From contig NC_063161.1 in the NCBI RefSeq assembly GCF_023159225.1, forward strand, positions 73,622,767 to 73,686,766: DNA of 64,000 nt, in the 5' to 3' direction. The position numbers were made by a program, and so were the translations under genes. Below the pieces are notes generated by a model that was given only the letters and a program-made list of their open reading frames with translations, was not told the DNA's origin and did no database searches. Each line of letters opens with the position of its first letter. The stretch's first letter is position 1. Shown one piece after another: positions 10,822 through 20,854 of the stretch. The stretch comes from Perognathus longimembris pacificus. Its lineage: Eukaryota; Chordata; Mammalia; Rodentia; Heteromyidae.

Positions 10822-11982
10822 GCTTCGAAAGATGGTGCCGACAGAATAGGGAGGCACCCCGACTCGCTCCAACTGAATAGCGAGCTGGGAACTCCAACAC
10901 CCAACACCCCATCAAGAACCCAGCAAAACCAGCAGCCAGAAGCAGTGGAGAAATGCAGGAAAACAAAAAGGAGCAAAAAAGAAGAACCGAAAACCTACAC
11001 GGAGCCGGAGAATAGAATCTCCGGGGCACCCTCCCCCCACCAGCCAACCCTGGCCCAAACAGGGCCAGGCTGGGAAAGGGGAACCCGGCAAATCGGCAGA
11101 CAGGCTGCCAGGAGCGCAGAATTCATATAGCAGGAGATCCCACGGACACAAGGCAGGGTGCGGACCAAGACACACACCGGCAGCGACGAGAAGTTCGGGT
11201 CCACACCGGGTTGGGACAAGGGAACCCAGCGCGGCAGGAAGAGGCAACCGGGGAAGCCACCACGACACTTCGCCAACCCCTGAAGGGCCAACGGCTGCGC
11301 GGGACACACACACAAAGCAGCAACTGTGAGCCCCCATTATCCCCTCCCCCAACGGGAGACCCAAGCCCGACAAAGAAACTAGATCTCCCTCCCTCCCCCT
11401 CCCCCCGAGGGAACAAAGAACCCCCAAATCAGGCGGGGAGCTCCCATCAGGTGCTGGGAAGTCAGTTTAGCAGGGGAAGGGTGGAGCAGCCCCAAGGCCC
11501 CACAGGTTCCTGAACTGGCAGAACTGGCCCCGCCCCCTTCCCAACAGGGGCCGGGGACCCGAGGCGTCTGGACCTCACAGACTCTTACAACTAAAATCAC
11601 AGGCGCTGGTGGGCAATACCAGCCCAGCAGGGTCACCTGAGCCTGATCACGTCCCCCCCTCGCAGCGGAGGCGAGGTCTGAGGGTGCCAAGCCACACCCG
11701 GACAGTCGATCTCACTGGGCCCCACACATACCGCCCCCCCCCCCCCCACGGACTCGCGGGAGGACGCAAGCACAACCCAACAACCCGGGGCTCGCTCTGG
11801 GAGGCATATCCCGCTAAAGTGCCTGTTGTACTGGACGCACAGCGCACAGGAGGGCGGGGCCCCGGCGACAGCGCCCGCTCTGGTAGGTGTACCCTGCACT
11901 GGTGGGCGGGGCCACAGCGGCAGCACCTGCTGCCGTAGACACGCCTACACAGAAGGGAGGGAAGACCTACACAGATCTCCAG
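10822..11982 (+). promoter_or_regulatory. L1 5'UTR with internal promoter
   Basis: A GC- and CpG-rich leader of about 1.16 kb, unlike the AT-rich flanks. The first 20 bases include aagatggtgcc (10829-10839), one base from the YY1-type site near the 5' end of human L1. Two GC boxes (gggcgggg) lie at 11852-11859 and 11904-11911, 52 bp apart in a partly repeated segment just before ORF1; a C14 run lies at 11734-11747. It should work as an RNA polymerase II promoter producing full-length RNA. There is no sign of the multi-copy 5' monomers of mouse L1. Antisense frames through it are discussed under findings. Confidence 0.85.
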
Positions 11983-13152
11983 ATGCGCAAATCACAAAGA
12001 AACATAACTCAGTTCATCAAAGGGCAAGCCAACTCGCCAGCTCCAAAAAGCAGCACCACTGAAGAGGAGATGGAGACTAAAAAAGCAAATGAGGCCATGT
12101 TAACAGGAATGATCGAAAGCATCAGAAATGAAATCAGAAAACAATTCCAGGAGTTTAGAGCGGAAATCTGGAAGGACACCCAGGAAGCCAAGAAAGAAAT
12201 GGAAGCAAAAATGGATACAATGCAAGCCTCCTTTAAAGAAATGGAAGCAAAAATGGATACAATGCAAGCTGCCTTTAAAGAAAATCTCCACATCCTGAGA
12301 ATTGAAATGCATGAAAAAACAGATTTAAAATACAACTCTTTAAAGGAAGAAATTTCCACAATCAGAGCTGATATGACAACCATAAATAGCTCTCTGACAT
12401 CCATAAACTCCGCAAATGAAACCATAACACAAAGAGTGGACCATATAGAATCCAGAATCTCTCGCCTGGACGATGAAGCAGCTGACAACAACCAGAAAAT
12501 GACCACACTCCAAGAAAAGGTGAAGCTTCAGGGAGGACTAATCCAGGAACTAATGGACAAAGACAAGAGATATAATCTGCGCATAATTAGAATAGAAGAA
12601 GGAGCCGAATACCAGAACAGAGGGCTTAATCATGTTCTCAATAAAGTTATTGCAGAAAACTTCCCCAACCTCACAGGGGACCCCATCCAGGTAACCGAAG
12701 CCTATAGGACACCTGGCAGGCCAGACCCCAGGAAAGCCACCCCAAGGCACATAATATTCAAGACTACAGACCTCAAGATTAAAGAGCAAATTCTGAACTC
12801 AGCCAAAGCGAAGAAGGACACTTTCTTCAATGGGAAGAGGATTCGAATAACATCCAACTTATCCACACAAACTTACCAAGCTCGAAGTGTGTGGAAGAAC
12901 ACCATCCAAGTACTTCAGAATAACAATTTACAACCTCGGATCAAATATCCAGCGAAATTGGAGTTCACATTCGAGGGGAAAACCAGATCTTTCCACACCA
13001 AAGAGGAGCTAAAGGAGTATGTGAATAAAAAACCAGCCCTACAGCGAATATTAAGAGGGGAACCCCACCCAACAGAGATCGTAAAAGACACACAGACAGA
13101 ATCAGAAAGAAACTTCAATAGCCAAAGTCCAGCAGAAAGACCAGCTCACTAA
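11983..13152 (+). CDS. ORF1: L1 ORF1 protein (RNA-binding nucleic-acid chaperone), intact
   Basis: Encodes 389 residues from the ATG at 11983 (MRKSQRN...); the frame is open upstream to 11887 but only from a GTG, so the ATG is preferred. ORF1 proteins form trimers that coat L1 RNA in cytoplasmic particles. Visible parts: a basic N-terminus; a long Glu/Lys/Met-rich coiled coil at about residues 40-190; an RRM-like domain from about 195 (RYNLRIIRIEEG, later TPRHIIFK); and a basic C-terminal domain ending near LRGEPHPTE. Residues 72-99 are an exact-period duplication, two 14-residue units (EMEAKMDTMQASFK then ...AAFK), equal to two heptads each, so the coiled-coil register is kept. Length is a little above human (338) and mouse (about 357-371). 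It lies 43 bp upstream of ORF2. Confidence 0.95.
   Translation: MRKSQRNITQFIKGQANSPAPKSSTTEEEMETKKANEAMLTGMIESIRNEIRKQFQEFRAEIWKDTQEAKKEMEAKMDTMQASFKEMEAKMDTMQAAFKENLHILRIEMHEKTDLKYNSLKEEISTIRADMTTINSSLTSINSANETITQRVDHIESRISRLDDEAADNNQKMTTLQEKVKLQGGLIQELMDKDKRYNLRIIRIEEGAEYQNRGLNHVLNKVIAENFPNLTGDPIQVTEAYRTPGRPDPRKATPRHIIFKTTDLKIKEQILNSAKAKKDTFFNGKRIRITSNLSTQTYQARSVWKNTIQVLQNNNLQPRIKYPAKLEFTFEGKTRSFHTKEELKEYVNKKPALQRILRGEPHPTEIVKDTQTESERNFNSQSPAERPAH
12196..12279 (+). repeat. 42-bp tandem duplication in ORF1 coiled coil
   Basis: Copy 1 at 12196-12237 and copy 2 at 12238-12279 differ at only a few bases near the end. Both are in frame. Mouse L1 is known for a length-polymorphic region in the same part of ORF1, so this may be a parallel hot spot. 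Confidence 0.95.
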
Positions 13153-13195
13153 AGAAAAAAAAAAAAAAAAGAGGAAAAAACAGCCCAACAAGAAA
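13153..13195 (+). other. L1 inter-ORF spacer
   Basis: A 43-bp purine-rich spacer with an A17 run directly after the ORF1 stop. Length and composition are as in other mammalian L1s, where ORF2 is translated inefficiently after ORF1. Confidence 0.85.
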
Positions 13196-16100
13196 ATGGA
13201 AGGAGAAAAAACACCCTTATCCTTGATCTCTTTAAATATAAATGGGTTAAACTCCCCGATAAAGAGGAGCAGACTGGCAGAATGGATTCGCAAACAAAAA
13301 GTTGACATCTGCTGTCTACAAGAGACCCACCTTACAGCAAGGGACAAAAACAGGCTTCGAATGAAAGGATGGAGCAAGATGTACCAAGCAAATGCACCCA
13401 CCAAAACGGCAGGTGTAGCCATTCTGATTTCAGACAATCTGGACTTCTCATTAAAGTCAACTCAAAAAGACAAAGAAGGACACTACATATTAATACAAGG
13501 AAAAATCCAGAATCAAGAAATCACGGTGATAAATGTATACTCACCGAACAAAAGAGGCCCTACATATGTCAAGCAAATTCTCACAGAATTACAGAGCAAG
13601 ATAGACGCAAACACAATCATAGTGGGTGACTTTAATACCCCCCTCTCTCCAAGAGACAGATCCAACACCCAGAGGATTAGTAAGGGAGCTGAGGACCTAA
13701 ATAACACCATTTCCCAAATGGATCTAACAGACCTATATAGAACCTTCCACCCTACAGAGACCCAATACACCTTCTTTTCAGCAGCCCATGGATCATATTC
13801 CAAAATAGACCACGTCATAGCCCACACAAAGAACCTCAGCAAATACAAAAGTATTGACGTCATCCCATGTATTATATCTGATCACAGTGGATTAAAGGTA
13901 ACCCTCAACAACAAAGGATACCACAAAGGCTATACACACTCTTGGAGGCTAAACCCCACGCTGCTATCCAACACTTGGACCACAGACCAAATTAAAGATG
14001 AAATCAACGAATTCATAAGCCACAATGACAAAGAAAACACATCACAAAGAAACCTATGGGACACAGCTAAGGCAGTACTGAGGGGCAAGATCATTGCACT
14101 CAGCACCCACATTAAAAGAATGGAAGCAGAGCAGGTGAATACCCTCACGATGAAACTAAAACAACTGGAGAAGCAAGAAATGACAGAATCTAAAACGACG
14201 AGGAGGGGAGAGATCACAAAGATTAAAGAAGAGATAAATCTGATTGAAAATAGAAAGACCATTCAACAAATAAACAAGACTAAAAGCTGGTTCTTTGAGA
14301 AAAAAATTGACAGACCCCTTGCAAGACTTACAAAAAAAAAGAAGAGAAGAGACTCATATACGTAAAATCAGGGACTCCACCGGAAAAATTACAAGTACAC
14401 ACAATATTCAAACAATCATAAGGAGCTATTTCCAAAACCTCTACTTGGCAAAAAACAATAATTTTACAGAAATGGATCAATTCTTAGAGAAGTACAAACT
14501 GCCCAAACTGAACCAAGAAGAAATAAATCAACTAAATAAACCAATAACTTACGGTGAGATACAGGAGGTAATCAAGAACCTCCCTACTAAGAAAAGCCCA
14601 GGCCCAGATGGATTCACCAACGAATTCTACAAAACCTTTAGTGAGGAGCTAATACCAATACTCCTCAAACTCTTCCGCGAAATAGAAACAGAGGGAGAAA
14701 TCCCAAACTCATTCTACGAAGCTAATATCATACTCATTCCCAAACCAGGCAAAGATCCAACAAAAAAAGAGAACTACAGACCAATATCACTAATGAACAC
14801 AGACGCAAAGCTCCTCAATAAAATATTAGCTAACAGGATCCAGAAACTGATCAAGAAAATCATACATCATGACCAAGTAGGCTTCATCCCTCAGTCACAA
14901 GGATGGTTCAACAACCGTAAATCAATCAACGTAATTCACCACATAAACAGATCTAAAATTAAGAATTACATTGTTATCTCAGTCGATGCCCAAAAAGCCT
15001 TTGACAAAATACAACATCGATACTTATTAAAAGCTTTGGAGAGAACAGGAATAGATGGAACAGTCCTCAAAACAATAAAAGCCATATACAACAGACCAAC
15101 TGCTAATATCATATTAAATGGAGAGAAACTTAAATCATTCCCCCTAAACTCAGGAACAAGACAAGGATGCCCACTCTCCCCACTTCTGTTCAACATAGTG
15201 CTGGAATCCCTAGCCATAGCAATAAGGCAAGAAGAGGACATCAAAGGGATCCACATCGGCAAGGAAGAAATCATGTTATCCCTATCCACAGACGACGTGA
15301 TCTTATATCTGAAGGACCCAAAAAACTCAGTACCCAAACTCCTACACCTAATAAACCAATTTGGCAAAGTAGCAGGATACAAAATCAATCCACAAAAGTC
15401 AGCAGCTTTTCTGTACACCAGCAATAGACAAACAGAAAAGGAAATTATGGAAACAATTCCATTTACAGTAGCCAAAAAAAGAATAAAGTACCTAGGGATC
15501 AACTTAACCAAGGACGTGACGGACAATGAAAACTACAAAAATCTAATAAGGGAAATCAAAGAAGACACAAGGAGATGGAAAGACCTCCCATGCTCATGGG
15601 TAGGCAGAATCAATATAGTGAAAATGGCCATATTGCCCAAATTGTTATACAAATTCAATGCAATACCTATCAAAATCCCAGCCACATTCTTCACTGAAAT
15701 AGAGAAACCAATCCACAAATTCATATGGAATAGCAAAAAACCTAGAATAGCCAAAGCAATTCTAGGCAAAAAAAATAGTGCAGGAGGTATCACAATACCA
15801 GACTTCAAGCTCTACTACAAGGCCATCATAACAAAAACAGCATGGTATTGGTATAAAAACAGATTGGAAGACCAATGGATTAGAATTGAAGACTCAGAAA
15901 TAAAACCGCACTCTTACAGCCAACTGATATTCGACAAAGGAGCTAAAGACATACAATGGAATAAACATAGCCTCTTCAACTACTGGTGCTGGGAGGAATG
16001 GGCAGCCATATGCAGAAAACTCAAAGTAGACCCAAGCCTATCACCATGCACCAAGATCAACTCAAAATGGATCAAGGACCTCAATATCAGACCTGAATCT

Positions 16101-17000
16101 TTGAAACTACTGAAAGACAGAATAGGAAAGACACTAGAACTTATAGGCACAGGAAGGAACTTCCTGAATAGAGTCCCAGGGGCACAACAAATAGGGGAAA
16201 GACTCGACAAATGGGACTACTATAAATTAAAAAGTTTCTGCACAGCTAAGGTCATAGCCACCAAAATAGAAAGACAGCCAACGATATGGGAAAGGATATT
16301 TACCAGCACAGCAACAGACAAAGGCCTGATATCTGTCATCTACAGAGAACTCAAAAAACTAAGCCCCTCCAAGCCCAATAAATCTATTAGGAAATGGGCA
16401 AAAGAGCTAAAGAGAGACTTCACAAGAGAAGATATAAAAATGGCAAAGAAACACATGAGGAAATGCTCAACATCCCTGCTAGTAAAGGAAATGCAAATAA
16501 AAACAACCCTGAGATACCACCTCACCCCAGTTAGAATGGCCTATACTCTGAACTCAGGAAACAACAAATGCTGGAGGGGCTGTGGGGAAAGAGGAACCCT
16601 TCTCCATTGTTGGTGGGAGTGCAAATTAGTACAACCACTTTGGAGAACAGTATGGAGGTTTCTCAAAAAGCTCAATATAGACCTACCCTATGACCCAGCC
16701 ATACCACTCCTAGGCATCTATCCTAAACAGCAAAACCCAAGATATCAAAAAGATATTTGTACTTCCATGTTTATCATGGCACAATTCACAATAGCCAAAA
16801 TATGGAAACAACCCAGATGCCCCTCCACAGACGAATGGATCCAAAAAATATGGTACTTATACACAATGGAATACTACATAGCGATTAGGAATGGTGAAAC
16901 ACTGTTATTCGCAGGGAAATGGTCAAAACTCGAACAAATAATGTTGAGTGAGACAAGCCTAGAACAGAAAACAAAGGGGCATGATCTCCCTGATATATGA
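13196..17000 (+). pseudogene. ORF2: L1 ORF2 (endonuclease-reverse transcriptase), one frameshift
   Basis: The multifunctional L1 enzyme that nicks target DNA and copies L1 RNA there. Frame 1 runs 13196-14365 and contains a complete AP-type endonuclease with every expected active residue at the human numbering: N14, E43, Y115, D145, N147, D205, S228, D229, H230. Frame 2 (open 14295-17000) holds the reverse transcriptase (RT) and C-terminal domain: [44 protein letters not shown] and a C-X3-C-X7-H-X4-C motif at 16569-16622. The frames meet in an A9 run at 14332-14340, consistent with one extra A. The RT catalytic motif, normally FADD, reads STDD (codons 15285-15296): both aspartates remain but two neighbours are changed. 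Total length fits a protein of about 1,268 residues, near human (1,275). No in-frame stop codon other than those caused by the frameshift. Confidence 0.95.
14332..14340 (+). other. Frameshift site in ORF2 (A9 homopolymer)
   Basis: Nine A residues between ctta-c and gaagagaag. Upstream, the codons belong to the endonuclease frame; downstream, the RT frame continues only after a one-base shift. The upstream frame stops at 14365. A homopolymer length change during replication, reverse transcription or sequencing would explain it. Confidence 0.9.
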
Positions 17001-17229
17001 CTGTTAACAAAGGGAGACGAAGAGACAGTAGAGACCAAGTCTGTGAATACTGTATATGTTCTTGATACATTGTATATTGCATATATGTCTACCTGACATA
17101 GACAAGGGATAGAAAAACAGGTCGTAAGATATCACAAGAAATGTACACATTACCCTACTATGTAACTGCACCCTTTTTGCACAACACCTTGTAAAAAAAA
17201 TTTACGTTCAATTAATAAAAAAAAAAAAA
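17001..17229 (+). terminator. L1 3'UTR, polyadenylation signal and poly(A)
   Basis: A short 3'UTR of about 215 bp with a purine-rich start (caaagggagacgaagagac), then aataaa at 17214-17219 running into a 13-base A tail (17217-17229). The same sequence, reversed, identifies the tails at 910-1115 and 7456-7660. Confidence 0.9.
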
Positions 17230-17240
17230 GCTACCACTGA
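17227..17240. repeat. L1 target-site duplication, 3' copy
   Basis: Exact repeat of 10808-10821 after the poly(A). Confidence 0.95.
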
Positions 17241-17264
17241 ATCTCAAAATAGCTTCTCCTCTTG

Positions 17265-17573
17265 GCATCCTGCAGGCTGAGCATCCCTTACATCTGTGAA
17301 ACCAGAAGTGCTTAGAATTTCAGATTTGTGAAAACTTCCATATACATAATAAGATACTTGAGAATGGGACCCAAGTCTAAGCATAAAATCCATTTCATAT
17401 ACCTTACATCTACAGTCTCACAGTCAATTAATGAAATATTTTCAAAAGTTTGTGAGTGAAACAAAATTTGTGCAACTGAACCATCAAACTTATGGCTTCA
17501 TGTCAGTGCCCAAAAAGTTGTAAACATCTGGAGGATTTTAGATTCTGGATTTGCGCATTAAGAATGCTCAAAC
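17265..17573 (+). mobile_element. Old mammalian interspersed repeat, opposite orientation to 10150-10498
   Basis: Has gctgagcatcccttac, accagaagtgctta, catatacataataagatac, gagaatgggacccaagtc and ends with gcgcattaagaatgctcaa, whose reversal resembles the start. It is the same family as the copy upstream of the L1 but inverted. Removing the L1 leaves the two copies roughly 330 bp apart. Confidence 0.55.
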
Positions 17574-17960
17574 TGGGCCAGGTGTGGTGGCTCAATCCTG
17601 TAATCCCAGGTACATGGGAGGCCAAGATGAGAGGATTTTGTTTTGAAGACATCCTCAGCAAAATGCTAGTGAGATTCTGTCTCAAAAACCCCCCACAAAA
17701 ACAAAACCAAAAAAACACAGTCTAGTTAGGGTGGTCTGTGCCTACAAACCCATCTACTTAGGAAGTGGAGGTAGGAGGATCATGGTCCGAAGCCAGTCCA
17801 GGGTTTCAGGTAGTCTCTTACAACATAGCAAAGAGACTCTACCTGAAAAACAAACTAAGAGAAAAAAGTGCCAGGGGCATGACTCAAGTGACTCAAATGG
17901 TAGAGCTCTTACCTAGCAAGCACAAAGCCCAGAGTTCAAACCCTAACACTGTAAAATAAT
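17574..17960 (+). mobile_element. B1-B1-tRNA-like trimeric SINE
   Basis: Three parts in a row: a B1-like unit (gggccaggtgtggtggctc, about 17574-17715), a second B1-like unit (agttagggtggtctgtgcc, about 17720-17865), and a tRNA-like monomer (catgactcaagtgactcaaa ... cctagcaagcac ... gagttcaaaccc, about 17870-17945), ending in (ATA)n. The same three-part order recurs at 36600, 37400, 56690 and 58790, so this is a family structure and not chance adjacency. Confidence 0.75.
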
Positions 17961-18256
17961 AATAATAGATGTTTCTAGGTAGAGGCAACCAGATATCATG
18001 AGGAGATCTATTGGGCAGGGCTGGCTATAGGCAGAGGAAATTAATGTTTGGAGCCAAGATGAGGTGACTGGAGCTGATACTAGAATAGCAATGCGGAGCT
18101 GTGAGCTGGAAGTGAGCCGCCTCATACCCGCAAGTCTCAACATTTAAGGAAACAATCTTAGTTTCTAAATGGCCAGATCTATAGCAACAACACAAGTCAG
18201 CCCTGCTCCCAGCGAGAAGCTTCCTCCTTCTGCACAATTCCAAGTGACATTACCTG

Positions 18257-18453
18257 GGCTGGGGATATGGCCTAGTGGCAAGAGTGCTTTCCTTGTATAC
18301 ATGGGTTCAATTCCTCAGCACCACATATATAGAAAAAGGCCGGAAGTGGCGCTGTGGCTCAAGTGGTAGAGTTCTAGCCTTGAGCAAAAAAAAGCCAGGG
18401 CCAGTGCTCAGGCCCTGAGTTCAAGCCCCAGGACTGGCAAAAACAAAACAAAA
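18257..18453 (+). mobile_element. IDL-Geo dimeric SINE (copy 3)
   Basis: The ID-like head is slightly shortened (part of the atgaagccc segment missing). The Geo half is well preserved: polymerase III A-box match tggctcaagtg at 18355-18365 and B-box match agttcaagccc at 18418-18428. A 17-bp exact target-site duplication, ccaagtgacattacctg, lies at 18240-18256 and 18454-18470. Confidence 0.95.
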
Positions 18454-18470
18454 CCAAGTGACATTACCTG

Positions 18471-20524
18471 CCAAGAGTGCAGAGTGGAGGGCACCTGCTG
18501 GAATGGGCAGTGAGGCTACCCTTGGTCTGCTGGCATCACACAACAGTCCCTTAGTCCCAGCTAGCAACAAGCCTACTCACTGCCTCATGTCTCTATCTTG
18601 GAGATGTGCCACCACCTGGCATTGTGGCACATCGAACACTGTATCCTCATGGGGAAAAGGAAGTCACATTTCCTGATTAGCTGCAAATATCAGTAACAGA
18701 AATAAGAAAGCCTAAAATGAAGTGTTGGAGACATTCAGGAGCAAAGTATTGAGTTTGACCATTGCTTGGAGCTACCAAATATGTACTCTGTCAGGAATCA
18801 AGGGGAAGGAATCTGACAGTGTTCATTGAGGGCTCCAGCAAGAACTGATTTTAACTGCTTTATGAATTGCTCTGATCCTATATTTAGGAAATCATTAGGG
18901 GCCGGAGAGGGTCACTTAAATTTTTCACTTAACTGAATTTTATGGAGAAAATTACATGTTTAAATACTATTCACAAAATGGAGGGCTTGCAAAGGTCACA
19001 AGACACGACCTACTGAAAGAGCAAGGTCTGTGACACAGTGTCAATTCCTCAACAGCCTGAGGAGGTAAGCATACTTATGCTTGTATGAGAGAGGAGGCAG
19101 CTCACCCCAGAGAGCAGAGTTGCTTTCCAAGTCAGCAGAGCACAGGAAGGGCCGTGTTGCTCCGGGATCTGGTACATGACAGACACTCAGCGTGTCATGA
19201 CGGGAGTTCCTAGAACACAGCCCAGACCAGCAGCATGACACCCCCTGGGAGTATGTTAGAAATGCCCACTCAGACCTCCTGATTTAGACAGTCAGAGCTC
19301 AAGGCTCACTAAGCTCTGTTTAAAAAGTCCAGAAGATTCTGATGCACAGTGAAACATGTATGATGATGATGATGGTATGGGTTGGAATGGGTGGATCCAG
19401 GATTAAAGAGAAAGCAACTGTGAGACACAGATCTTAGGTTCTGAAGAGCAAGTGAGCCAGCACCCTGCTACAGAAAGGCCCTTGATGGTATCTGTTATGT
19501 CTGGGATCTGAACTGTCCCTCACATTTGGAGGGGTCAGTCCAGCAGTTGACATTTGCAGAACTACCCTTAGTTTCTAAAGCTTGTGTATAATCTGGAAAA
19601 TCTACAATGTCATCACAAATTGGACAGTGTTGGGGGAAGGGGATGGACTTTGCAAGCTGACTGGATCATGAAGACTGTGACACTATTCATGGGTGGATTT
19701 GTCCTTGTATTGACTGATTGTAATCGGAAGACACTATTGGCACATAATAGAAGGTGCCAGAAGAGGTACCTAGTTGCAGGAAGTAGGTCACTGGAAGGAT
19801 GCCTTGGAAGGGTACATCTTGTCCACAGCATTGATGCTCATACTCTCTCTATTTCTCACCCTCTCTCTTGTCCCCCTCTGTTTCTCTCTGTCTGTCTGTC
19901 TCTGTCTCTCTGCTTGGCAATGTGTGTGGAATCTGAGTCCCTTCCCTGTAAAGAATACAATGCTCCAAGTTCCCATTTTTCTTTCTTCCTCCTGAACCCC
20001 ACCCCCCTCAGCAAGGGCCACCTGAGGAAAGAAAATTTCATCTTGCACAAAACCAGATTTGGCTTCGTTCTTTGCACAACAATACAATGAAAGCCCAAAT
20101 GATTTTTCCACATTTGGTAGCACTTAGAAGCTTTTCATCAGTATAAGAATAAAGAGGAGAACTATTTTCCTCTTTTCTGTTTACTGCAGTGATGCAGCTG
20201 AAAGAAAACAATTTAAATCTATAAACAACTGAGATGTTTTTGACTTAAAGCAAGCACAAACTCTCTGTCATTATCTAGAATTCCAGCTTGTGTGAAAGAG
20301 GCCTAAGAGACAGCCCACTTCAAGCTTTACGATGATACCAGACACGGTTTTTTTTAAACTGTTATGTATGGATTTTAATATGTATCAGAGGAAGAAGCAT
20401 CTTGTATATCATTGCAGAGGGTAGGGCTCAAGTGAGTGAAACAACCACCAAAAAGTAAGATGATTACAAAAAAAGCAAGCAAGCAACAGTCCAGGTGCCC
20501 TTGCACATATGGTGAGAACGAATA
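18471..20524. other. Two kilobases of unique DNA, no gene recognised
   Basis: Holds a pyrimidine-rich (CT)n/(TCTG)n stretch at about 19838-19915 and several open frames, the longest 168 codons at 19584-20090, which partly runs through that stretch. No domain or credible exon. A MaLR-like start may lie near 19490. Confidence 0.45.
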
Positions 20525-20740
20525 CAAATAGCTAGGGGTCAGTGGCTTGCACTGGCTACTCAGAAGGCTGAAATCTGGAGGATGATGGTTCAAGATCAGC
20601 TCAGGGCAAGATGTCCACTAGCCTACATCTTTAAAATGACTAGCAAAATGTAGCACTGGAGACCTGATACAAGTGGTAGAGCACCTGCCTAAGAAGTAGG
20701 TTTTGAGCTCAAACTCTATTATTGCCCAAAACAATCATGC
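20525..20740 (+). mobile_element. B1 + tRNA-like composite SINE
   Basis: B1-like part (ggggtcagtggcttgcactg, ggctactcagaaggctg) followed by a tRNA-like monomer (agtggtagagcacctgccta, tttgagctcaaac). Confidence 0.7.
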
Positions 20741-20854
20741 AAATGAGGCAAGAGGATGGGTGGTTAGCTAATCACATCTAACAAGTGCTTGGTAGAAAAG
20801 AGAATATGTAACCCACCCACAAGGCTCCAATGGAGAGTCTTCCAGGAAAGAAGG

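Larger units (their letters stand above)
10822..17226 (+). mobile_element. Full-length L1 (LINE-1) retrotransposon, ORF2 frameshifted
   Basis: A 6.4-kb non-LTR retrotransposon in canonical order: 5'UTR (10822-11982), ORF1 (11983-13152), a 43-bp spacer, ORF2 (13196-17000), 3'UTR (17001-17216) and poly(A), bounded by an exact 14-bp target-site duplication. The exact duplication, intact ORF1, preserved CpGs in the 5'UTR and only one frame break in ORF2 indicate a young insertion. It is probably unable to move on its own because of the frameshift at 14332-14340 and an altered reverse-transcriptase motif. Other window L1 pieces at 910-1115 and 7456-7660 share its 3'UTR type. Confidence 0.97.

Noticed and set aside
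11211..11938. Plus-strand frames of about 100 codons in the L1 leader
   Set aside because: They lie in the GC-rich 5'UTR upstream of ORF1, overlap each other in different phases, and have no recognised domain.
11887..11982. Extension of ORF1 to 421 residues
   Set aside because: The upstream start would be a GTG; the first ATG at 11983 gives a normal ORF1 length.
19584..20090. 168-codon frame as a possible gene
   Set aside because: It runs through a CT-rich low-complexity stretch and an overlapping antisense frame of 111 codons is equally open; no domain recognised.
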